A stretch of 64,000 nt of DNA from Isoetes taiwanensis. Taxonomy: Eukaryota; Streptophyta; Lycopodiopsida; Isoetales; Isoetaceae. Below, one piece after another: positions 1 to 10,369 of the stretch. The translations under genes and the position numbers were made by a program. The stretch spans positions 6,946,001-7,010,000 of the forward strand of contig JAJEKV010000064.1 of the NCBI GenBank assembly GCA_021234155.1, in the 5' to 3' direction. Below the pieces are notes generated by a model that saw only the letters and a list, made by a program, of their open reading frames with translations, made no database searches and had not been told where the DNA came from. The stretch's first letter is position 1. Each line of letters opens with the position of its first letter.

Positions 1-245
1 GATAATGTTGACTCGTCGTATTCTCATTGGCTTGAAGATTTTTTCCTCCGTCCCATGGTGTGATCTCAGTCGAAGCTTAGAACAAGGCGAACCCACCAGA
101 CTACTCCCAATCTTAAAATACAAAGGGTGAGAACGCATACTATTCCATCAAAATCCTCAAAAACTGACAAATTATTATGCCATGACTACAGAGAGAAATA
201 AACCTTGTTACCTCCATGATTATGTTAATGCAGGGTTCGAAATTT

Positions 246-281
246 GGGGGGGAAGGGGTTTTGGGGGGGGAGAGGGGGGGG
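246..281 (+). other. G-quadruplex-type motif
   Basis: Four guanine runs of 7, 4, 8 and 8 bases are separated by AA, TTTT and AGA. This satisfies the usual G4 pattern (four runs of at least three G with short loops) in otherwise AT-rich DNA. Whether it folds in vivo, or whether homopolymer lengths are exact, cannot be told from sequence. Confidence 0.6.
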
Positions 282-553
282 ACCTTGAAAAATTCGGCCA
301 TTATAAAAAATCTCCAATAACTAAAAAAGCATTCCCTGCGTTTTTTTCAGGCCATTTTCATAGAAGTTTCTAAGGATTTCTGGGAAACTACACTATAATT
401 TCGTGTATTTCCGGTAGCCTTAAATGTAAGGAGGCATTTTTAATGGTTAGGGCAAATTCTAATTTCAGATCCTGTTTATTTGTAGCGCACTTAGGCCATT
501 GGATCAGATCTAAGAAAATTGATGGGCGTCTGGACCGTCGCCTTCAGAAATAG

Positions 554-911
554 GGCACAGATAGCTATAACGGCCTCACGGAACAAGAGCTCCACAAAGG
601 TAAGAGTTTTTCAAACTTGTTTCCTATTCTAGGCATTATGCATATCCGCTGGCATCCAATGCACTTGTCTTACAGCCGTTTTCTAACTTATGTTCACAAA
701 GCTAAAAATATAGGGCATACGATTCCATAGCAGAGGCAAGGCAGTGCACAGCTACTCACAGGCTACTGACCATTTTTGCAATTTATAAAAGCAACAGTAA
801 TTCTGCATGGGGAATTCTAAGACTTGTATTTATCGCTCTTATATTTGCTCCATTTCATTTCAGATGCTTGGGAACATGTTCCAGTTTATTATGATCTCAA
901 CTCAGTAATAA
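554..911 (+). CDS. Two candidate exons of an unrecognised gene
   Basis: Two short blocks have canonical splice borders and matching phase. Exon A is 554-599 and ends at a GTAAGA donor (600). Exon B is 864-911, preceded by TTTCAG and followed by GTAAGT. Joined, they read GTDSYNGLTEQELHK then DAWEHVPVYYDLNSVI without a stop; the split GAT codon spans the junction. Exon B is a 48-bp microexon in phase 1 on both sides. The start of exon A is uncertain: a TAG lies just upstream in frame, so the acceptor must be the AG at 552-553 or the piece is decayed. I found no convincing upstream or downstream exons and do not recognise the family. It could be a relic. Confidence 0.3.
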
Positions 912-3880
912 GTAAGTATTTTAAACATTTACATGGAAAGCATCATACATAGGCTGATATTAACATTAGGGATCTACTCTCCATACCTAAGCCTTATATA
1001 TGCATGTCTCCAGTTGTGCAAATTACTTATCCCCATCCTTGTGGAATGGTACTACTAATGCTGAGTTGCCATTCTTTTGGGAAGCGTAATAAACCAAACC
1101 ATTTTGGTTTTCTCCACCTGCCCATTTCGCTATCTATGCTTTAAGACCCTCGACATATGTTGCCTTGCCATTTGTTAACTTTTTAATAGCCTCACTTACA
1201 TCATCCACAGAGAAGACAAGTAGAAGACAAGTTCTCTAAGAACAAAATCTACTTTAATTAGTGTCTCATCTACCCTTATATAAGAGTGTGTGCATAATTA
1301 TACAATTCATGTGCATTTAGCTCGTTTTTTATGGGCATACAACTATTCATATGTTTCAAAGTTTATTTGGAGAATGAATAAACTTCTCACAAAGTTCAGT
1401 TTGCCTTTTAGCTATAAACATTTCCTTTTCCTCTTCAGCAATTTGCGATAAGTATGTAAATTTCTTTTCTTTCATGCATGCAATTTTCAATTATGCGCTT
1501 GCCCGCTAGCATTCATCTTTATTTATAGCTCAAAACTTCCTTGCAGCATCCACATCCAATACTAACATTGCTTATTTCTTGTTTTGTAAAATTCCTGCTT
1601 TTTGCAATCTGTTTCCTAGCATGATTGCTTATAGAAATGCTGCTTTAACCTATGGCGGCCTCCTCGCAATTTTTTATTAAACATGAGCATGCAATGTTCG
1701 ATAAAATCATATTCTATTCTATTCTATTTTTTGGACACTTTTCTACAATACTAGCAATGATGAATGCCTTTGCCATGTGTATGCATATATGCTACTATCT
1801 TGTTTCCTTTAAGACTATTTGTGAAATAGTATGAAGATGGATACTTTTCACTTCCATTAAGTAAATGCGTACCTCCATTGTATTGATCTTGTCATCCTCA
1901 TTTCATTCTCAGAGATGTGCTTTCATGCCTCACCAGTTCATTTTCTTGCTTATATCATGATGCTTGCGTAGTCCTAGAAATGAAATCTCCTACTAATTCA
2001 TTTGAGGAATGATATAATATCAGCATTTAAATACATAAAACGATAATGTTTTGATAGTCGCTCATGCTTATAAATATTAGATTCATGTAAAAGAGCAAAA
2101 TAACATAGTCCCACATATATGTTTTGTGAATGATTCTTTATTTCAAACCACGTATACTGTATATTGTACATGCTTACAAGTTTTCATTAATCTGATACGC
2201 AAAGCAACTCGTGTTTTTTGTGATATGCCAAACCACCTTCTCCGCTACCTAGTCATTTTTTAGGGCATATAGGTTTGCTGGAGAAGGGGGGGAACTTCTT
2301 GCTCCATGTGTCCAAGTTTAGGCTAAAAGAAGCAAATCAATATCTTGGAAAAATGTAATGCAGCTCCCTAGCTAGATTTGGGCATGAACTTTCTTTCAGA
2401 AACAGTGGCATGAGCTTTCATGGTTGTCCAATATCCATCTTCTCGATGTTGCCTTACTTTTATCCACTCTATTGACAATCCCTCTATCTGTCTAATCACA
2501 AACTTATCTATGTCCTTTAAGATTAAGCACTCTCTCCTGGGCTCCAATACTAGTCTTACAATAGGTGGTCTCCTCTTGTTGGGTATTATAGTTATATCCT
2601 TAAATTAAAATAACAAGGATAGATGAGGTGGCATTGAGAGGACGTGGCAAAGAAGTAATTCTAAAGTAGTTAGAATCAGAACGTGAGAAAGAGGAGGAAG
2701 GCAGAAATCTGGGAGGGATTAAACGAGTGAGAGATTTGAAGAAGCGATTTTTGAGGTAAGATTAACCTGATGTTTGTTTTAAGGAAAAAAGGGGGAAATC
2801 CATCTTAAGAGCAGGGCTAATCATGGGCTGCAGTATCAGAGAAAACCAACGGCTGTCTTATAAATTCGATTCTTCATTCCTGCTTAAAAAACCATGAATA
2901 GTTGGGTCTTCGGCGAGCCTAAGGGCCGAAATGCCTACTTACTCCATTTTTCGGATCTGATAGAAAGTGGAAACACAAAAAAATGCAGTATTAATCAAGT
3001 AATAGGTTAGACCTAAAAGAAAATAGCTTCTAGATTGGCCAGGACTTCCGGCTTTGCAAGAACCCTAACGGATCTGTTGTCAATCCTTCGGAATCGTGAT
3101 TCTCATCTGCAAATAACAGCTATAAACCAGGAAAAAAGGGGAAATCGACCAGGGTATTGGAGGATCCGGCCCCTTAAACAGGTCGGAATGACCTTTTGGC
3201 TGATCGATATGGTGATCCGGCCAAAGCTTTTCGTCTGATAAGGCCACGACCCGTTATCAACCACATAACTTTTAATATATTCATTAACTTAACTAATTAA
3301 ATCGTTTATTTAAGCAAGGACCATAGATAACATGTCGAATAAGAAAGCAAGACCATTGGGCTTAGAACACATGTACTAGACGACATGGAGTGTCTTCATT
3401 GTCATGCAAATTAAGTTAGCATTAAGTTAACTCGACCACTATATCACAACATTATGCAACAATATTACACGTGCAAAGTTAAGCCTGAATACATTGAGCA
3501 TGAGCCGTTCCCAAGCCAACTCTGTTGCCTAACTTTTCGTTTTGGCATATTATAATTATAGGAATGCCCGAACGTTATATGAACTAAGGTTAGGTATTAA
3601 TTGTTCGTAAATCAAAAGGAAAGATATATGTCAATTCGTTCAAGGCATGAATATCTCGATAATGGATAGTAACACCCATTCTAGGGGTAACCTTAGGCAT
3701 TAACAAGTCCGTTCAATAATGGACCTTACCGAACGAAGTTGGATACATAGACATAAATAGTCTTTCTTGAGCTAGCATACCCATAGAAAAATACTAGAAA
3801 TCGCTCATGTTGCTAGCCTGGATTGCACCTTGGTCTGCCCACAACTCTCCGGGGAGAATAAGCAGAAACCGAGCTACGAG
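912..3880. other. Intergenic stretch, no gene recognised
   Basis: AT-rich DNA with frequent stops in all frames. Isolated splice-like motifs occur (for example AG acceptors near 1215 and 1438) but no block links to exons 554-599 and 864-911 with convincing phase. A short ATTCT microsatellite lies at 1711-1728. No LTR termini, TIRs or transposon protein motifs were seen. Confidence 0.5.
1711..1728 (+). repeat. ATTCT microsatellite
   Basis: About three and a half ATTCT units. The same pentamer forms the 3' tail of LINE copies at 24074-24100 and (reverse strand) 46485-46513, so this may mark the remains of a severely 5'-truncated LINE insertion; no other LINE sequence was identified beside it. 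Confidence 0.5.
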
Positions 3881-3883
3881 TGT

Positions 3884-4156
3884 TTAGCACTCAACACTAG
3901 CGAGTGGGCACTGACGAAGCTCGCTAGTGCGGACTCGACGCTGGTCACGTCGAGTTGCTTCTAGGTGAAGGTTATTTCCTTGAGTTAAAGACCGTAGCTT
4001 AAGGAGACTGCAACATATTACTTGGGGTCTGGGGACGATCTGTAGGTTCTGCACCCGTGGGATCTTGAGCTTTATGTGAAGTAACTCAGTAACGATAGGT
4101 GTCGGGCGAAGGGCCGTCACACCTCTTACCTCCTTGTTTACCAACTCGAAATGCAT
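3884..4156 (-). CDS. Unrecognised open frame (90 codons)
   Basis: An open minus-strand frame in a locally GC-richer block. It begins MHFEL and carries VRGVTALRPTPIVTELL near the N-terminus, which loosely resembles the IKGVTTLEGSRELTYLP stretch of the frame at 4407-4640; both start MHFE. The two may be diverged copies of one repeat. No domain is recognised. Chance openness is a realistic alternative. Confidence 0.15.
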   Translation of the reverse strand: MHFELVNKEVRGVTALRPTPIVTELLHIKLKIPRVQNLQIVPRPQVICCSLLKLRSLTQGNNLHLEATRRDQRRVRTSELRQCPLASVEC

Positions 4157-4406
4157 TTACATTTAATTCGTCTAAGAACATAACTATCTCCAAAATGAAA
4201 TCTAGACAGTCTCTTTAGCATCAATTCTTCCAAGCTGGAGAGTTATAGATTGTTTCCTGTCTTTTGCCTCGCTTTCTTTTTTTTGTTAAAAGGTTTTCAA
4301 TCAATGCCCGCTTTCCTGAAGATCTGCCACTGCGGAAATGATCTCCAAAATTTCTTGACATCTTTTTATTCTAATGTTGAGTTGCAATCAAAATGTCATT
4401 TTGCTC

Positions 4407-4640
4407 CTACAACATTTTGTTTTGCTCTTCCAACAGTGCTAACTTCCTTTTAGTTTCACGGAGTTCTTGTAGTACATGTTGTAAAAGATCACATTTTTCA
4501 TATTCTGGAGGTGGAAGATATGTCAATTCTCTAGATCCCTCTAGAGTTGTAACACCCTTGATGGGCTCAATAACGACTTGGATGGAGCAGCTTGGCCTTT
4601 TGTAGTAAATTGAACAATTCTGCATGGATTCAAAATGCAT
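4407..4640 (-). CDS. Unrecognised 77-aa frame with coiled-coil C-terminus
   Basis: The last 35 residues (KCDLLQHVLQELRETKRKLA onward, ending in EEQNKML) have a regular heptad spacing of Leu and Val with charged residues between, as in a coiled coil. The N-terminal half contains IKGVTTLEGSRELTYLPPPEY. Coiled coils of this sort occur in retrotransposon Gag proteins and in many host proteins, so the family stays open. No promoter or splice partner was found. Confidence 0.25.
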   Translation of the reverse strand: MHFESMQNCSIYYKRPSCSIQVVIEPIKGVTTLEGSRELTYLPPPEYEKCDLLQHVLQELRETKRKLALLEEQNKML

Positions 4641-5045
4641 CCATTTTGTTTTACTATGTTATATCTGTACAACAGAGGTGCTTTTATACTTATTTATGAT
4701 CACACCAATTAGACCCCAAATACGTAGGCGCCAACTAGTATAGTTAAATTGTTATATAAGGCCGTCCGCCTCTATCTCGTTAAATCAATTCAACAGTTCT
4801 TAAGTTTTTTTTCTAAAATTCCAGTATTCTAAAAGGTAGGTTCCCAATATATGATAAGGCATCTGTTATAGTTCTTATAATGATGTACCCTTAATACCTT
4901 AATACCGTATTGTTCTCGCAAGTGATTTGATGTTAAATCCATTTTGTTTATATGACTTTTACATATTTGGATATTGTGACTATTCTAATTTATAAATGAA
5001 TTAAAGAGAATACAACTTTTAACATCTATTTTGGTCTTTAATTAA

Positions 5046-5180
5046 AGATAAGATAAGATAAGATAAGATGAATTTTTACGTCCACGGGAACCCAACGGGT
5101 TATGGGACGGCACATGCAAGGGCAACAACCCATCTAAAACCTGGGGACTAGGCCCCATCACCAAACACAATAACCAAATA
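5046..5180 (-). mobile_element. LINE 3' end with CTTAT-type tail
   Basis: Read on the minus strand, this block contains CCCATAACCCGTTGGG, then CGTGGACGT, then a run of the pentamer TATCT (plus-strand AGATA units, 5046-5069). The LINE copy ending at 24104 has CCCATGACCTATTGG, CGTGGACGT and then a TTCTA run in the same order and spacing. I therefore call it the 3' UTR and tail of the same LINE family, 5' truncated, with a different pentamer tail. Confidence 0.55.
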
Positions 5181-5292
5181 TTAAAAGGCTACCAATAATA
5201 AGATAAGAGAACATAGTATTGCTACATATCAAGAATTTGTTCCACTTTTGTTTATACAATCAATGATTAGGTAGATCTACAATATTTCTTAG

Positions 5293-5482
5293 TCCGACAT
5301 ATGACATAAATACATGCACATGTCCATGATATCGAGTAACATTTCCATGATATATGCAACATATGGCCGCACTAGTACGATTTATGACATGTACGTCTCC
5401 ACTTTTCTTAGACATGTGAAATAAATACATGCAACATGTCCATGGCATCCAACACCATTCCCCATGATATATGCATATGTCC
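5293..5482. repeat. Imperfect tandem duplication, about 116 bp period
   Basis: Two adjacent diverged copies: 5295-5362 and 5411-5482 share GACATATGACATAAATACAT versus GACATGTGAAATAAATACAT, then ATGTCCATG and CCATGATATATGCA in the same order. The minus-strand open frames across it reflect the repeat and show no recognisable protein. Confidence 0.6.
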
Positions 5483-5926
5483 TGACAAACTTGATATATG
5501 ACATGCACAATAGATGACAAATGACAACTTGCCTATACAAAAAGCACAAAAATGATAAGCAACATGTGACACACATGACACGAGATATGCCACAATGCAC
5601 AAGCTATACGCTCGAACCTCATGTTGTGCCTTTTTGTTTGTTTAGTAATCTCAACAAAAATTATTGACGTTATTAAGAATAAAAATGCATTTGATGTATA
5701 TTTATATATCAATCAAGAACATTAAATACATCATTAATTACTTTGCGTGGGTTCGTGGTGATGGTGTTAGAATGGTAGTCAACATGTTTGAATAGGATAC
5801 GACACATACCAATGTTCATCATCTCTCACAGTTCCTCATAAGCTCATTTAATTTACTATTTCTTATCAACAATGGGCTCTGCCTTTACATTGTTTATTTG
5901 GTGGTTCATTGACTATAAAAATACAC

Positions 5927-5975
5927 TCTATTCTATTCTATTCTATTCTATTCTATTCCATTCCATTCTATTCTA
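5927..5975 (+). repeat. TTCTA microsatellite upstream of the PAR1 gene
   Basis: About ten pentamer units, mostly TTCTA with TTCCA variants, about 200 bp upstream of the PAR1 start codon. The pentamer is that of the LINE tails elsewhere in the window, so it may be a LINE insertion footprint in the promoter region. Confidence 0.75.
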
Positions 5976-6177
5976 ATAGGATCATTGGTTGTTTCATTGG
6001 TTGTTTTCAATGCTTCCCATACAATTCGAAAATGAAGATGTTAAAGAATCTTATTGTAGATATTAGAAGGCTTAAGCATTCTATAGCTTATTTTAAAACG
6101 AGATATTCAAGTTCAAAAAAATAACTTGATTTGAATTTTTGCACTTATACAGAGAGGATTGTAAGGCAAAATTAATC

Positions 6178-7646
6178 ATGGCTAGACGAGCTGTAGGAAT
6201 ATTGGTACTAGCTTTACTTGCAACACTAACTTCAGGTATGTCATTTACATTCAATAGATTCATGAATTATGGTAGTAGAATATGGATGCTAAATTTCTGA
6301 TGAAGGAAAAATTATGTAGCATTTTTGCAATGTGAGGATTTAAGACCAAACGAATGTGCATTTGCGGTTGCATCATCTGGTGCAAGATGCACCTTAGAAA
6401 CTTATCCAGGAATAAATGGAGAGGTCATGCATGAATGTCAGGTTAGTTCTTACTCCATGGTTTATTTCTAAATAATAGCCTGCAATCAATACTGTAAATG
6501 CTTTAAGTTCAATATGTTGTATATGTGTAGACATCTATGGTTATGGCAGAAGCAAAGGAAGAATATATAGAGACTTCAGAATGCATTTCAGCTTGTGGTG
6601 TAGAAAGAATGACAGTAGGCTTATCAACAGATATTTTAATGGAAAAGAAATTTATGGAGTCATTATGCTCGCAAGATTGTGTAGAGCAGTGCCCTAATAT
6701 ATTTGATCTGTATCTAAAGTTGGCTGCAGGAGAAGGTAGACTAGAATCTTTTCTCTGATTAATAGTTTATCCTTCCTTTAATATTTGATTGTTCCTTTAT
6801 TGATGTTTTCATTTTTTTCTTTTTGTATCTAAATAATCATACGTCCATTATGCAGGTCTCTATCTACCTCAAATATGCAAGTCTCAGCTAGTAAAGACAA
6901 GGGATCAATATGCAGGTAGGAAAGAAGCAACGAATATGAAGGTGATGGAAAATGCAAAGGCAATAGAGAAACTATTTGAAAAGCCAAGACCAATATGGAA
7001 GAACATATGGAAAGAGATTCAGCAGCAGGCTGCACAAATTAATCCACCAGCATCTACACCAACACATTGGTGGAACAGAGGACACAAAATTTGGGACAAT
7101 GTTCCTCCTACTCAATCACCTCCAAATATCACACCCAGGTCATGGTCATCATCTCCAATGTCGCCAGAGTATCTTCCTGCTACAGAAGCTCCATCTTCTA
7201 GCAGAGACTTCAACTATGGACCTCATACCTCACCACAACCATGGTCTCCATATCCATCGCCATTTGAATCACCTTCTTCTTCGTCTTTTTACCAACCTCT
7301 ATCACCATCTCCATCTTCTGGCATGCCTACCATCCTACCTCTTTCTCCATCATCCTTTCTTGAACCACCAACACCATCTCAATCACCATCTCAATTGCCA
7401 TCACCATCAGAGTCACCACTACCATTAGAATCCTTAGCACCATCTCCATTATACGAAGCTCCATCTCTATCACCACAATTTGGGTTTCCAATCCCTGCTT
7501 CCTTCTCTCCTCCTGCTCCCCCTCCATTCACATTCCAAGCCCCTTCACCTCCTCCCCAGTTCATTCCTAATCCAGAGGCTCCTATCCCTGCTGTTGCATT
7601 CCATAATGGAGTTCCCTCTCCTGCATTTTTTCTTCCTCCTGAATGA
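6178..7646 (+). CDS. PAR1 family protein with proline-rich C-terminal extension
   Basis: Four exons, 6178-6235, 6320-6441, 6531-6735 and 6856-7646, with GT-AG introns of 84, 89 and 120 bp, give 391 residues. Residues 1-20 form a signal peptide (MARRAVGILVLALLATLTSA). The next roughly 130 residues match the plant PAR1 (photoassimilate-responsive) family in order: CEDL, CAFAVASSGARC, YIETSECISACGVER, LCSQDC, CPNIFDLYLKLAAGEG, LPQIC. The conserved cysteines are kept. A polar link with KPRPIWKNIWKEI follows, then about 200 residues very rich in Pro and Ser (PSPSP, SPPPQF, PAPPPF), a tail I do not know from typical PAR1 proteins, which are about half this length. That suggests a secreted, possibly wall-associated protein. 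PAR1 biochemical function is unknown. Splice phases agree at all three junctions. Confidence 0.88.
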
Positions 7647-7980
7647 ACTTATGACATTGTAAGTTTTTGGAGAGTTAACAACTAGCAAATTTTACAATAT
7701 GTTCATGCAAACTATTGACATGATTTTTTCTTAAGCATTAAATACTTTTTGAACAAGTTGATGTTTGATGTTAATGAATTATATGTATATACAAGTCCCT
7801 TGTGATTTAGGGACTGTATATGTCCGACGTGAAAATCGCATCGCACTTCGAGTCATTAGATAGTGAAACAAAGGTGAACATAAATGCCTCAACCAGACAT
7901 ATTTCATGCATGGCAATTTTGTGAAAAGATGGACATGTCTTTTTGACCCGCCCTCCATAACACATAGGATAGGTAATTCA

Positions 7981-8206
7981 CATTAGACTATATTTGATTG
8001 AGTGATTAAATGGTAGGTGTAGTGCGATAATTGAGAGCAAACTGGATTGGAACTTGTGAGAGAGCATCGCACGGATGAAGAGGGATTTGGATTCGATCCT
8101 CAATAGTTATTCAACCGCGCACAAATTTGTTATAGTCTTAAATGCTTCATGTACTAAACTTGAGATGGTTTACTATATGAATAAATATTTCATTTCATTT
8201 ATACTA
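7981..8206 (+). mobile_element. Probable tRNA-derived SINE
   Basis: An A-box-like AGTGATTAAATGGT (8001) and a B-box-like GGATTCGATCCTC (8089-8101) lie about 85 bp apart, a spacing seen in tRNAs with a long variable arm (Ser/Leu type). The block ends in ATTTCATTTCATTTA (8187-8201), the same pentamer as the tail of the LINE fragment ending near 38617. A tRNA-like head plus a LINE-like tail is the SINE layout. It does not fold as a full tRNA and is not called a tRNA gene. Confidence 0.4.
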
Positions 8207-8588
8207 AAAATACGATGATAAATGTTTTCAAAAGTTCTTATTAGTCCTTGTTCAGGAAGCTCATCAAGAGACTTTCTTGATGTATGAAGTTGAATGTATT
8301 TACATTGTGGAAGTCTTGATCATTGTTGACAGCCTTTCATGATCATCTTGTAGATCTTTAAATTATAGTGACTATAATCTAATTTCATTAGGTTATTGAG
8401 GTGGGATGATATTCATGTACCAATTTTAGTAGTCCATGTTAGAGGCAACTGGCAGGCACAATTTAGGACTTTTGGGGTATGGAGACCATTTGTTTGTTTT
8501 CCCCTTGTCTGTAAACTCATAAATAATATGATGAATTTAGTTCTTGCCCTTACACATTAAAATTAATAAAAGAATTGTACACATAAGC

Positions 8589-8662
8589 CCTGATCTTCAC
8601 TAACACTAGAGTTGTCAGGTGATGGCCTGATCTTCACTAACACTAGAGTTGTCAGGTGATGG
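8589..8662. repeat. Exact 37-bp tandem duplication
   Basis: The 37-bp unit beginning CCTGATCTTCACTAACACTA occurs twice head to tail (8589-8625, 8626-8662) with no mismatch, which indicates a recent slippage or repair duplication. Confidence 0.95.
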
Positions 8663-10369
8663 ACGACCAAAAATGGTGCATTTGCACTGTTCATTTTAAA
8701 GTTTAATTAAAATCATTGGCTCAAAATTCAATAAAACCCTTTTTGAAATTTCATATATGGCAATCATATTCCATATAAAAAATATCTAAAATCTATCTAC
8801 CTCCATTCTTGGAAGTTATACTTAGGTGAATCCAAGGGGGTCATGTCAAGACTGCCTTATATTTACATAAGGTAAAACTGTCTTAATAAAATGATTTTTT
8901 TTTATTATTTTTACTATTTTTTTATTTTTCTATGCAAGTCAAAGAGTACAGCACAAAAACCTGCACCTCATTCCAAGATATGAGAAGGAAGATAGGGTTC
9001 ACCGAACATGACAGGGTCAAAACTATTTTCTGTCTTATGTGGACCAATAATTATTTTAACATGAAATTAGAGATCTATATTACCAATGAAGACTTGCATC
9101 CATAAAAAAATGTAGCTCATGATGAAAGATGATCTACATACACTATATATATAACGTACAATACTTATGGCAGCAAACACAGTAATAAGTTTATGATAGC
9201 AAGAGAAAAGTAGGTTTCTTTATGTTTTTTGCAATATATGACATCAAGAATCTTTATACACATGTATTATTATATGTGAGTTGAAAAAGAGTGTTATCTT
9301 GATTAAATGATTCAAATTTTGACAAGTCTAAATATTGACCATTAATGGTCCATGGATATTTATATTTAAATCTTGCAACTACTATGTTAAGAGATTCTTT
9401 AATCAACATTGAAATCATTATAACTTATAAATGCTTCAAAAAAATATCGAACTATAGCTCTTAGAGTCAACAACTTATGACCACAAGAATCATGCCAAAA
9501 CTTATAATAATAAGAGAGAAATTATTCATACCCTCAAACAACTCTTTTGAGCAAAATTGGGTATGGCGACTTCATTTAATGTCAATATGTTTTATCATAA
9601 AAAATTATTTGCTTTTGTTTTTAGCAAGGTTTGGACCCCTTTGTGCTAGAAAATATGAAGAATGCAATTCTGGACTAGTACGAAAACTGCTAAATTGTAT
9701 GATGTTTGGACAATTACCACAAGACATGGATGAATCCATTGGTCATGAAATTCTTCTAGATCATAAAGAATCAAGTGAAGATTCAAAAGGTGGTGGTAGA
9801 TTGCAAAGTGGAGAAGTTCCTCTTTAGATATATGGGTTTAAGTGGCAAAGGTACGACCATAGACCATAAATGGTCCAGTGGACAACTCCAGTGCTAATAG
9901 TGGGTACCCAACATTGCAAGGCTTAGCTATAAAAGTAGAACTCTCTATCGCCTACACTCCCTCTCTCTAGAGTGTCTAACCAACTTTTCTCTCTAGATTT
10001 TTTGATCACTTTTTCTTTCTACACTATCTTTATGCCCGTAACAAAGTGAAACCACTCCCTTCCCCAGGCACGTGCCAACCACTGAAAACGGGCACTGTTT
10101 ATGCTTCGCTTTCACCATTTAAACTTGTTGAGTCTCCAATAGCCCTTTAACCCCTTATTCTTTGTTACCCTTCTGCCCCTTCCCTCATCATCTATCTTGG
10201 ACCCCTGCTTTAGTCATGGCAACCCCAGTGATAGACAATCCAACAAGCCATGCATCCCTTTAATCTAACCTATTGATATGCATGTTGGTGGTGATGATGC
10301 TCAGTCCCCTCTGTCCCGGGCTGACATGGCATTGAGGTTCTCTTGGGGGAATACATAGATCCCATCCCC
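8663..10369. other. Unassigned stretch with one weak ORF and a TATA-like site
   Basis: No gene recognised. A 116-codon plus-strand frame (9477-9827) is unlike any family I know. At 9928-9936 CTATAAAAG is followed by a pyrimidine-rich stretch (ACTCCCTCTCTCTAG near 9955), resembling a plant core promoter or the U3/R part of an LTR, but no transcript follows that I can define. A short reading frame starts at 10216 (MATPVIDNPTSHASL, then stop). Confidence 0.35.
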
